A DNA stretch of 8,454 nt. Source: Thioalkalivibrio sp. GTDB lineage: Bacteria; Pseudomonadota; Gammaproteobacteria; Ectothiorhodospirales; Ectothiorhodospiraceae. Where the stretch lies: positions 1 through 8,454 of the forward strand of contig SKOF01000225.1 of NCBI GenBank assembly GCA_007120155.1, given 5' to 3'. The stretch's first letter is position 1. Every line of letters begins with the position of its first letter. Position numbers and translations under genes: made by a program. Under the pieces are notes generated by a model. It was given only the letters and a program-made list of their open reading frames with translations, ran no database searches and was not told the origin of the DNA. Shown piece after piece: positions 1 to 5,488 of the stretch.

Positions 1-419
1 CCACCCTGGCCGATGCCCTGATCGGCGATCTGCACCGGGTGCGCAAGGTGCGCAGCCGCCGCGTCGAGCGGGCCGGGTTTGCCGTGCTCACCTCTCCGGA
101 CATCCCGTCCGTCCTAGTGGAGGCGGCCTACATCTCCAACCCGGACGAGGAGCGCAAGCTCCGCACTTCCGCCTTCCAGCAGTCCCTGGCCGAGGCGCTG
201 ATGACCGGCCTGCGCTCCTATTTCGACAACCATGCGCCGCCCGGCACCTATCTGGCCGAGGCGCGCCGTGGCCGCCACGTGATCCGCAGCGGCGAGACGC
301 TCTCCGGCATCGCCAGCCGCTACCGGGTCTCCGTCAATGAACTGCGCCAGCACAACAACCTCTCCAGCGACCGCATCCGTGTGGGCCAGGAACTGGTGAT
401 CCCGAGGAGAGAGAGCTAG
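1..419 (+). CDS. amiB: N-acetylmuramoyl-L-alanine amidase with C-terminal LysM domain (3' end only)
   Basis: Partial gene entering from the left edge; the reading frame runs from base 3 (138 residues visible, TAG stop at 417-419). The first ~75 residues are the C-terminal part of an Amidase_3 zinc hydrolase: the stretch SPDIPSVLVEAAYISNPDEE carries the family glutamate in VLVEAAYISN and the typical tail motif. The last ~45 residues form a LysM peptidoglycan-binding module (HVIRSGETLSGIASRY ... RIRVGQELVIP). The family cleaves the amide bond between MurNAc and the stem peptide in the periplasm, splitting septal peptidoglycan during division. The C-terminal LysM is absent from E. coli AmiB but is known in other gammaproteobacterial AmiB proteins. 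Immediate linkage to mutL supports the amiB assignment over amiA or amiC, since amiB-mutL-miaA is a conserved order. The signal peptide, AMIN domain and zinc histidines lie outside the window. The last base of the stop codon is also the first base of the heptad array that follows. Confidence 0.93.
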   Translation, partial: TLADALIGDLHRVRKVRSRRVERAGFAVLTSPDIPSVLVEAAYISNPDEERKLRTSAFQQSLAEALMTGLRSYFDNHAPPGTYLAEARRGRHVIRSGETLSGIASRYRVSVNELRQHNNLSSDRIRVGQELVIPRRES

Positions 420-546
420 AAGTACGAAGTGTGAATTGGGAATTGGGAAGTGGGAATGGCGGTCGGGGGTTGCCTCCCGTCGGCGTTTCACGTCTCGGTT
501 GGGTTACACTTCCCACTTCCGAATTCATACTTCTCACTTCCGTTCC
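419..546. repeat. Inverted heptad-repeat element filling the amiB-mutL gap
   Basis: Six G-rich 7-mers lie head to tail at 419-460: GAAGTAC, GAAGTGT, GAATTGG, GAATTGG, GAAGTGG, GAATGGC. After a unique centre (461-505), five C-rich 7-mers run at 506-540: ACACTTC, CCACTTC, CGAATTC, ATACTTC, TCACTTC, followed by CGTTCC and the mutL GTG. The right-hand units are degenerate reverse complements of the left-hand ones (consensus GAAGTGG against CCACTTC), so the transcript could fold into an imperfect long hairpin with the mutL start codon at its foot. The element starts on the last base of the amiB stop codon and ends at the mutL start, occupying the whole gap. I know no established name for it. It resembles in style the heptanucleotide tandem repeats (STRR) of cyanobacteria, but the sequence is different and relationship is not implied. 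Confidence 0.75.
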
Positions 547-2346
547 GTGCCTATTTCCCCCCTCCCTCCGCAGCTCGTCAACCAGATCGCCGCCGGCGAG
601 GTGGTGGAGCGGCCTGCGTCGGTGGTCAAGGAACTGTTGGAGAACAGCCTGGACGCGGGGGCGCAAAGCATCCAGCTGGACGTGGAGCAGGGCGGCGTCC
701 GGCGTATCCGCATCCGTGACGACGGCTCCGGCATTCCCAGGGATGAACTGGCGCTTGCCCTGTCGCGTCACGCCACCAGCAAGATTGCCAGCCTGGAGGA
801 TCTGGAGCGGGTGGCGAGCCTGGGGTTTCGGGGCGAGGCACTGCCGAGCATCGCCTCGGTCTCCCGTCTCAGTCTGACATCGTCCGCTGTGGCGTCGGGC
901 AGCGGGTGGACCATCCGGGGAGACGGCGGTGACCGTTTCGAGGCGCCTGAGCCCGCGGCCCATCCCCCGGGTACCACGGTGGAGGTGCGCGACCTGTTCT
1001 TCAACGTGCCGGCACGGCGCAAGTTTCTGCGTACCGAGCGCACCGAGTTCGGACACCTGGAAGAAGTGGTGCGGCGTATCGCGTTGTCGCGCTTTGCGGT
1101 GGCATTCGAGCTCAGTCACAACCGCAAGCCGGGCCTGCGCCTGCCCGCCGCCCGGGAAGGGGATGCGCAGCTTGAGCGCGTGGCCGCCATCTGCGGAGAG
1201 GCCTTCGCCAGCCAGGTGGTGCACCTGGAGCACGAGGGCGCGGGGCTGAGGCTGCACGGCTGGCTGGGTCTGCCCACCTATTCCCGCAGCCAGGCGGATC
1301 TGCAGTATTTCTACGTGAACGGGCGCATGGTGCGCGACCGGCTCATCAGTCACGCGGTTCGCCAGGCCTACCAGGACGTGCTGTTCCACGGTCGCCACCC
1401 GGCCTTCGTGCTCTACCTGGAGCTGGATCCGGCCTTGGTGGACGTGAACGCGCATCCGGCCAAGCACGAGGTCCGTTTCCGGGAGTCGCGCCTGGTTCAT
1501 GACTTCCTGTTTCGCAGTCTGCACCGTGTGCTGGCGGAACTGCGTCCGGGGCAGGCGACAGTACCCGCCCGCCTGGAGACGCCGGATGCGCAGGCCCCGT
1601 CCGCCGGCAGCGGGGGCGCGTGGGGCGGCTACCGCGGCGGCGCCGGGGCCCAGTCCGGGCTTGGCCTTCGGGTGGCGGAGGTCATGGATGCCTACGGCGC
1701 CCTGCATCCCGCGCCGGCGGATGACGCACGGCCCGGGACCAAGGCCCCGGGCGAGGCGGCCGTGCCGCCGCTCGGGTATGCAGTCGCGCAGCTGCACGGC
1801 GTCTACATCCTCGCCCAGAACGCCGACGGCCTGGTACTGGTGGACATGCACGCCGCCCATGAACGCATCACCTATGAGCGCCTGAAGCTCGGCTACCGGG
1901 GTGAGAGTCTGAAATCCCAGCCCCTGCTGGTGCCGGCCCGGATGAACGTGAGCCGCAGGGAGGCGGACCTGGCGGAGACCCACGCCGAGGCCTTCACCCG
2001 CTTCGGGTTCGAGCTGGACCGGTCCGGCCCCGAGCAATTGCAGGTGCGGGCCGTGCCCACCCTGCTGGCGCGCGCCGATACCGAGTCCCTGGTGCGCGAC
2101 GTGCTCGCCGACCTCGTCGCACACGGGGAGTCCCGCCGGGTGGAAGACGCCGTCAATGCGCTGTTGGCGACCCTCGCCTGTCACGGTTCCGTGCGGGCGA
2201 ACCGCCAACTGACGATTCCGGAAATGAACGCCCTGCTGCGCGACATGGAGGCCACCGAACGCAGCGGCCAGTGCAACCACGGACGCCCCACATGGGTGCA
2301 GTTGTCCATGGATCAACTGGACAAATTGTTCCTGAGAGGACGGTAA
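547..2346 (+). CDS. mutL: DNA mismatch repair protein MutL, endonuclease-competent type
   Basis: 599-residue MutL, the matchmaker linking MutS-bound mismatches to strand incision and excision in the cytoplasm. The GTG at 547 is chosen because it gives MPISPLPPQLVNQIAAGEVV, which aligns with the E. coli N-terminus with no gap; reading further upstream would add 37 residues translated from the heptad repeat. The N-terminal GHKL ATPase (about 1-330) shows E29 and N33 (KELLENSLDAG), D58 in DDGSGI, the lid motif GFRGEALPSIASVSRL and GTTVEVRDLFFNVPARRKFL. A Gly/Ala/Pro-rich linker follows (about 335-410). The C-terminal dimerisation domain carries all the motifs of nicking MutL proteins: DMHAAHERITYE (433-444, form D-[Q/M]-H-A-x2-E-x4-E), ACHGSVRA (from 544), CNHGRP (576-581) and the terminal F595-L-R. 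E. coli MutL, which depends on MutH, lacks the first motif. No Shine-Dalgarno sequence precedes the GTG. Confidence 0.97.
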   Translation: MPISPLPPQLVNQIAAGEVVERPASVVKELLENSLDAGAQSIQLDVEQGGVRRIRIRDDGSGIPRDELALALSRHATSKIASLEDLERVASLGFRGEALPSIASVSRLSLTSSAVASGSGWTIRGDGGDRFEAPEPAAHPPGTTVEVRDLFFNVPARRKFLRTERTEFGHLEEVVRRIALSRFAVAFELSHNRKPGLRLPAAREGDAQLERVAAICGEAFASQVVHLEHEGAGLRLHGWLGLPTYSRSQADLQYFYVNGRMVRDRLISHAVRQAYQDVLFHGRHPAFVLYLELDPALVDVNAHPAKHEVRFRESRLVHDFLFRSLHRVLAELRPGQATVPARLETPDAQAPSAGSGGAWGGYRGGAGAQSGLGLRVAEVMDAYGALHPAPADDARPGTKAPGEAAVPPLGYAVAQLHGVYILAQNADGLVLVDMHAAHERITYERLKLGYRGESLKSQPLLVPARMNVSRREADLAETHAEAFTRFGFELDRSGPEQLQVRAVPTLLARADTESLVRDVLADLVAHGESRRVEDAVNALLATLACHGSVRANRQLTIPEMNALLRDMEATERSGQCNHGRPTWVQLSMDQLDKLFLRGR

Positions 2347-2442
2347 GGGGCGAGGGGTTAGGTGTGAGGTGGGCGGGTCGCGTACACTTACACCGCCTCA
2401 CGCCTCACGCCTCACGCCTCACGCCTCACGCCTCACGCCTCA
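2347..2442. repeat. Inverted heptad-repeat element filling the mutL-miaA gap
   Basis: Directly after the mutL TAA, four degenerate G-rich 7-mers run at 2347-2374 (GGGGCGA, GGGGTTA, GGTGTGA, GGTGGGC). A short centre follows (2375-2393, including TACACTTACAC), then seven exact copies of CGCCTCA. The right array is complementary to the left: GGUGUGAGGUG can pair with CGCCUCACGCC, using two G-U pairs. The layout is the same as at 419-546: G-rich heptads at the upstream stop codon, a centre containing TACACTT, and C-rich heptads running into the downstream start codon. The unit sequence differs (GGCGTGA type here, GAAGTGG type there), so this looks like one element architecture with diverged units. 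Confidence 0.8.
2394..2442 (+). repeat. Perfect tandem array, 7 copies of CGCCTCA
   Basis: Seven identical heptamers, 49 bp, ending two bases before the miaA ATG at 2445. Since 7 is not a multiple of 3, every + frame reads the same cyclic peptide (HASRLTP) with no stop, while on the - strand TGA occurs in all three frames. Perfect copies suggest recent expansion by slippage or recent insertion. The array occupies the position where a ribosome binding site for miaA would be expected. Confidence 0.95.
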
Positions 2443-2444
2443 CG

Positions 2445-3374
2445 ATGCTTCCCCCTGCCATCTTCCTCATGGGTCCCACCGCTTCCGGCAAGACCGATCT
2501 GGCGGTGGAACTGGTGCGGCGGCTGCCGCTGGAGATCATCAGCGTGGATTCGGCCATGGTCTACCGGGGGATGGACATCGGAACCGCAAAGCCCGGGCCG
2601 GAAGTCCTTGCCGAGGCACCGCATCGGCTGATCGACATCCTGGATCCGGCCGAGCGCTACTCGGCGGCGCGGTTTCGAAAGGACGCCCTGGCCGCCATGC
2701 GGGAGATCACCGCCGCCGGGCGCGTGCCCCTGCTGGTGGGCGGGACCATGCTTTACTTTCGCGCGCTGGAATTCGGGCTGGACCGGCTCCCGGCAGCCGA
2801 TGCGGACGTGCGCCGCGAGATCGAGGCGCAGGCGGCGGAGACCGGCTGGAGCTCCATTCACGATCGCCTGCGCCGGGTGGATCCGGATGCCGCGGCGCGC
2901 ATCCATCCCAATGACCCGCAACGCCTGCAGCGCGCGCTGGAGGTCTACCTGCTCACCGGGCGGCCCCTGTCTTCCTTCCACGGGGGCCGGACGGAGGGGG
3001 TGCTGCCCTACCGGCTGCTGCGCTTTGCGCTGGTGCCCGGGGACCGGGCGGCATTGCGGGCACGAATCGCCCGGCGTTTTGACGAAATGTTGGAACTGGG
3101 CTTGATTCCCGAGGTCGAGACCTTATATCAGAGAAAGGACCTGAATCCGGGGCTTCCGGCCATTCGGGCGGTAGGTTACCGTCAGGTGTGGGCTTACCTG
3201 TCCGGGGAGTCGGATTTCGACACCATGCGGCGCCAGGCGATCACGGCCACCTGCCAGCTGGCCAAGCGGCAGTTGACCTGGATCGGAAGCTACCCCGGTT
3301 TGGTGACTCTGGAGCCTGGCGCGATGGATGTCGACTCGGTGGTGGAGCGCGTATCCAGGCATGTGATGGAGTGA
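2445..3374 (+). CDS. miaA: tRNA dimethylallyltransferase (IPP transferase)
   Basis: 309 residues, close to the 316 of E. coli MiaA. The enzyme transfers the dimethylallyl group from DMAPP to N6 of A37 in tRNAs reading UNN codons, the first step towards ms2i6A. Visible motifs are the P-loop GPTASGKT (residues 10-17), the DSAMVYRGMDIGTAKP segment that carries the catalytic aspartate and contacts substrate tRNA, LVGGTMLYFRAL, AIRAVGYRQVW and RRQAITATCQLAKRQLTWI near the C-terminus. The ATG at 2445 gives MLPPAIFLMGPTASGKT, the expected family N-terminus; in-frame upstream starts lie inside mutL or the repeat. There is no Shine-Dalgarno sequence, because the heptamer array runs to two bases before the start. 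Translation may depend on delivery of ribosomes from mutL 98 nt upstream, or on unfolding of the repeat hairpin. E. coli has the same mutL-miaA-hfq order. Confidence 0.97.
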   Translation: MLPPAIFLMGPTASGKTDLAVELVRRLPLEIISVDSAMVYRGMDIGTAKPGPEVLAEAPHRLIDILDPAERYSAARFRKDALAAMREITAAGRVPLLVGGTMLYFRALEFGLDRLPAADADVRREIEAQAAETGWSSIHDRLRRVDPDAAARIHPNDPQRLQRALEVYLLTGRPLSSFHGGRTEGVLPYRLLRFALVPGDRAALRARIARRFDEMLELGLIPEVETLYQRKDLNPGLPAIRAVGYRQVWAYLSGESDFDTMRRQAITATCQLAKRQLTWIGSYPGLVTLEPGAMDVDSVVERVSRHVME

Positions 3375-3396
3375 GCGGGTGGAGCTCCGGCCGGTG

Positions 3397-3405
3397 TGCT
3401 AGACT
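3397..3405 (+). promoter_or_regulatory. Possible extended -10 promoter for hfq
   Basis: TGC-TAGACT at 3397-3405 fits an extended -10 (TGn plus a 4/6 match to TATAAT). No convincing -35 hexamer lies 16-18 nt upstream, as is allowed for extended -10 promoters. A transcript from here would carry a leader of about 200 nt before hfq. E. coli also transcribes hfq from promoters in the miaA region, so a promoter near here is plausible, but this site is only a guess from sequence. Confidence 0.3.
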
Positions 3406-3449
3406 GCGAGAAGAGGTTGATTTGCCAGCGCAAAATTTGACACGGCATC

Positions 3450-3554
3450 CATGCGGCGACCTGCCGGAAGTACGTTCGAAAGTGACATTGTCCCGGTTTG
3501 CGTCGGTTAAGCTCCAGGACAGAGCCGCTCATCGTGTCGTGCAGTCGCCGCATG
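3450..3554 (+). other. Long-range inverted repeat in the hfq leader region
   Basis: CATGCGGCGACCTGC (3450-3464) is the reverse complement of GCAGTCGCCGCATG (3541-3554) apart from one bulged base, giving a predicted stem of about 14 bp closing a 76-nt loop. A smaller dyad lies inside (TGTCC 3489-3493, GGACA 3517-3521). Nothing here codes convincingly. The rest of the miaA-hfq gap (3375-3611) shows only the possible promoter, an isolated TTGACA at 3437-3442 without a partner -10, and the hfq ribosome binding site. The structure could belong to the hfq 5' leader or to an independent small RNA; the sequence alone does not decide. Confidence 0.45.
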
Positions 3555-3599
3555 ACGGGCCACACAGCAACAGAATTTTCCTTTTAAGCGATCGATGCC

Positions 3600-3604
3600 A
3601 GGAG
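3600..3604 (+). promoter_or_regulatory. Ribosome binding site of hfq
   Basis: AGGAG lies 7 nt upstream of the hfq ATG at 3612. This clear site contrasts with the missing Shine-Dalgarno sequences of mutL and miaA and fits the high expression expected of hfq. Confidence 0.8.
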
Positions 3605-3611
3605 CAAGCTC

Positions 3612-3854
3612 ATGCCAAAGGGGCAAACCTTACAAGAACCCTTCCTCAACACGTTGCGCAAGGAACGGATACCGGTGTCCATCTATCTGGTCAATGGCAT
3701 CAAGCTTCAGGGGCAGATCGATTCCTTCGATCAGTTCGTGGTGCTGCTGAAGAACACCGTCAGCCAGATGGTGTACAAGCACGCCATTTCCACCATTGTT
3801 CCGTCGCGTCCGGTGAAACTGGCCATGTCCGAGGACATGCAGCCCGAGGAGTGA
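3612..3854 (+). CDS. hfq: RNA chaperone Hfq
   Basis: 80-residue Hfq, a hexameric Sm-like RNA chaperone that pairs small RNAs with mRNAs. The core (residues 1-66) is nearly identical to E. coli Hfq: MPKGQTLQEPFLNTLRKER, then the Sm1 region VSIYLVNGIKLQGQIDSFDQF and the Sm2 region KNTVSQMVYKHAISTIVPSRP. Q8, F42 and the YKHA proximal-face residues are present. The lateral rim patch reads R16-K17-E18-R19 where E. coli has RRER, a conservative change. The C-terminal tail is short (about 13 residues against about 35 in E. coli) but ends in an acidic tip (SEDMQPEE), the type of tip described as mimicking RNA and displacing it from the core. miaA lies upstream and hflX 63 nt downstream with no convincing terminator between, so hfq-hflX are probably cotranscribed. 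Confidence 0.98.
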   Translation: MPKGQTLQEPFLNTLRKERIPVSIYLVNGIKLQGQIDSFDQFVVLLKNTVSQMVYKHAISTIVPSRPVKLAMSEDMQPEE

Positions 3855-3917
3855 GGGCTACGGGGCGTGAAATTCCGGTCCGGGCGGTTTTTGCGATGAA
3901 GCAGACAGGTCAAGCGA

Positions 3918-5216
3918 TTGTTTGAAAGACCTCAGCAGGGCGAACAGGCGGTGCTCGTGCACATGGTCCTGTCCGATGCATCCCGGAACGACGACTGCGT
4001 CGAGTTTACCGACCTTGCCCGGTCCGCCGGTGCACGGCCCGTGGCCCTGGTGACCGGTACCCGCAAGGCGCCGGACCCGCGCCTGTTCGTGGGCAGCGGC
4101 AAGGCCGAAGAGATCCGCCGCCAGGTGGTCGAGCAGTGCGCGGAACTGGTCATCTTCGATCACGAGCTTTCCCCCAGCCAGGAACGCAACCTGGAGCGCC
4201 TGTTCCAGTGCCGTGTGCTGGACCGCACCGGCCTGATCCTGGACATCTTCGCCCAGCGTGCCCGCTCCCATGAGGGCAAGCTCCAGGTCGAGCTGGCGCA
4301 GTTGCGCCACATGTCCACCCGCCTGGTCCGGGGATGGACGCATCTGGAACGTCAGAAGGGCGGTATCGGCCTGCGCGGGCCGGGCGAGACGCAGCTGGAG
4401 ACCGACCGCCGGCTGCTGGCCGGGCGCATCAAGCAGATCCTTCGCCGGCTCGAAAAGGTGGAAGGGCAGCGCGAGCAGGGCCGCCAGTCGCGCCGACGCG
4501 CCGACATCCCGACCGTGTCCCTGGTGGGCTATACCAACGCCGGCAAGTCCACCCTGTTCAATCGGCTCACCGGCGCCGGTGTCTACGCCGCCGACCAGCT
4601 CTTTGCCACCCTGGATCCCACCCTCCGCCGTGTGGACCTGCCGGATCAGCAGTCCATGATCCTGGCCGATACGGTGGGCTTCGTGCGCCAGCTGCCCCAC
4701 GATCTCGTCGCCGCGTTCAAGGCAACGCTCACCGAGACGCGTGAGGCCAGCCTGTTGCTGCACGTTGTGGATGCCGCCGACCCGGGACGCGAGGACAATA
4801 TCGAGCATGTGAACCGGGTGCTGGAGGAGATCGGCGCGAACGACGTGCCGCAGGTGCTTGTTTTCAACAAGATTGATGCGGTGCCGGACTCCGGGCCGCG
4901 TCTGGTGCCCGCGGCCCACGGCGAACCGGCCCGCGTGTATCTCTCCGCGCACACCGGTGAGGGTGTGGACCTCCTGTTGGACTGGCTGGCGGAACGCTTC
5001 GCCGAGTCCCTGGTACAGGGCTGGATGACCTTGCCTCCCTCGGCCGGCCGGGAGCGGGCCGGGCTTTATCAGATGGGCGCGGTACTCGCCGAGGAGTTGC
5101 AGACCAACGGCGATATGCGCCTGGAAGTTCGTCTGCCCCGCCGGCGGCTGGAGGAACTTTTCCGTGATAGCGGGCTCACTCCCATAGTGGAGTCCGACCG
5201 CCAGCACGTCGCCTGA
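3918..5216 (+). CDS. hflX: Ribosome-dissociating GTPase HflX
   Basis: 432 residues. HflX binds the 50S subunit and splits stalled 70S ribosomes, notably after heat shock; it is not a regulator of FtsH despite its name. The N-terminal HflX domain has the DHELSPSQERNLE and DRTGLILDIFAQRA motifs, followed by the helical segment with GWTHLERQKGGIGLRGPGE and a coiled basic linker. The GTPase domain shows G1 GYTNAGKST (204-212), G2 in FATLDPTLRR, G3 DTVGF, G4 NKID and G5 SAHTG; a short C-terminal domain follows. The start is a TTG at 3918: it yields MFERPQQGEQAVLVHM, matching the E. coli N-terminus MFDRYDAGEQAVLVH. The next in-frame ATG, 15 codons later, would cut off this conserved segment. Only a partial Shine-Dalgarno (AGGT 3907-3910) precedes it, so initiation may be weak and may lean on upstream hfq translation. 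Confidence 0.97.
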   Translation: MFERPQQGEQAVLVHMVLSDASRNDDCVEFTDLARSAGARPVALVTGTRKAPDPRLFVGSGKAEEIRRQVVEQCAELVIFDHELSPSQERNLERLFQCRVLDRTGLILDIFAQRARSHEGKLQVELAQLRHMSTRLVRGWTHLERQKGGIGLRGPGETQLETDRRLLAGRIKQILRRLEKVEGQREQGRQSRRRADIPTVSLVGYTNAGKSTLFNRLTGAGVYAADQLFATLDPTLRRVDLPDQQSMILADTVGFVRQLPHDLVAAFKATLTETREASLLLHVVDAADPGREDNIEHVNRVLEEIGANDVPQVLVFNKIDAVPDSGPRLVPAAHGEPARVYLSAHTGEGVDLLLDWLAERFAESLVQGWMTLPPSAGRERAGLYQMGAVLAEELQTNGDMRLEVRLPRRRLEELFRDSGLTPIVESDRQHVA

Positions 5217-5232
5217 GTCCGGGCGTCGGCTA

Positions 5233-5248
5233 CGCAGGCCGGCCTGCG
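5233..5248. other. 16-bp perfect palindrome downstream of hflX
   Basis: CGCAGGCC-GGCCTGCG is a perfect 16-bp dyad starting 16 nt after the hflX stop. Outer GAGTC (5215-5219, overlapping the stop) and GACTC (5253-5257) add weak outer pairing. There is no U-tract, so it is not a standard intrinsic terminator; as RNA the perfect dyad needs an unpaired loop, leaving about 6 bp. It could be a binding site for a dimeric protein or an RNA 3'-end structure. Confidence 0.5.
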
Positions 5249-5394
5249 GTTCGACTCATCGTCATGAATAATCGACACTTTGGCAGCGCGTCCGGTCGGC
5301 GCGAATGATCGGCACCGGCCCTGGAGGCGGTTCTCGGGCACGGGCGCCCGGACCCATTGCACCCCTGTCGGGTATCAGGGATTTCATCCCCGTT

Positions 5395-5423
5395 TTGCGC
5401 AAAGGCAGGCCGCCCTCTAGAAT
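5395..5423 (+). promoter_or_regulatory. Sigma70-type promoter of hflKC
   Basis: TTGCGC (5395-5400), a 17-bp spacer, then TAGAAT (5418-5423, 5/6 match to TATAAT) form a well-spaced promoter about 65 nt upstream of the hflK ATG. It implies that hflK-hflC can be transcribed apart from hfq-hflX. The rest of the hflX-hflK gap (5217-5488) holds the palindrome at 5233-5248, a 10-bp GC palindrome at 5341-5350 and no coding sequence that I can support. Confidence 0.6.
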
Positions 5424-5475
5424 GGCTGCCTTGTTCGGGCCGGTGGACGTACGCCCGCAATCGATTGTGAACGTT

Positions 5476-5480
5476 GGAGA
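5476..5480 (+). promoter_or_regulatory. Ribosome binding site of hflK
   Basis: GGAGA lies 8 nt before the ATG at 5489 and supports that start. Confidence 0.65.
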
Positions 5481-5488
5481 ACTGATAC

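Noticed and set aside
505..510. TACACT in both heptad elements (505-510, 2383-2388) as a -10 promoter element
   Set aside because: Only a 4/6 match and neither copy has a -35 at proper spacing; in the first element it overlaps the first heptad, so it is better read as part of the repeat.
436..546. ATG at 436 as the mutL start, adding 37 residues
   Set aside because: The extra residues are translated from heptad repeats and do not match MutL; GTG 547 aligns with the E. coli start.
334..2316. 660-codon open frame on the - strand across mutL
   Set aside because: It is antisense to a clear MutL, has low-complexity Arg/Gly/His-rich content, and no recognisable motif; long antisense frames are common in GC-rich genes.
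2394..2442. Heptamer array as a CRISPR array
   Set aside because: The repeats are directly adjacent 7-mers with no spacers.
2271..2444. ATG at 2271 as the miaA start
   Set aside because: It lies inside mutL and reads through the heptamer array (HASRLTP repeats); ATG 2445 gives the expected MiaA N-terminus.
3437..3442. TTGACA as a consensus -35 upstream of hfq
   Set aside because: No -10-like hexamer occurs 16-18 nt downstream (the region reads CCTGCC), so alone it is not a promoter.
3875..3895. Possible terminator after hfq (CCGGTCCGG followed by TTTTT)
   Set aside because: The CCGG units leave no room for a loop and the stem is at most 4 bp before the T-run; not convincing.
3188..3925. 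245-codon + frame spanning the end of miaA, the gap and hfq
   Set aside because: It overlaps two certain genes in another frame and has no coherent domain.
3858..5207. 449-codon - strand frame across hflX, and similar - strand frames at 5819-6829 and 6565-7947
   Set aside because: They mirror the codon bias of hflX, hflK and hflC, respectively; no family motif, and the + strand genes are unambiguous.
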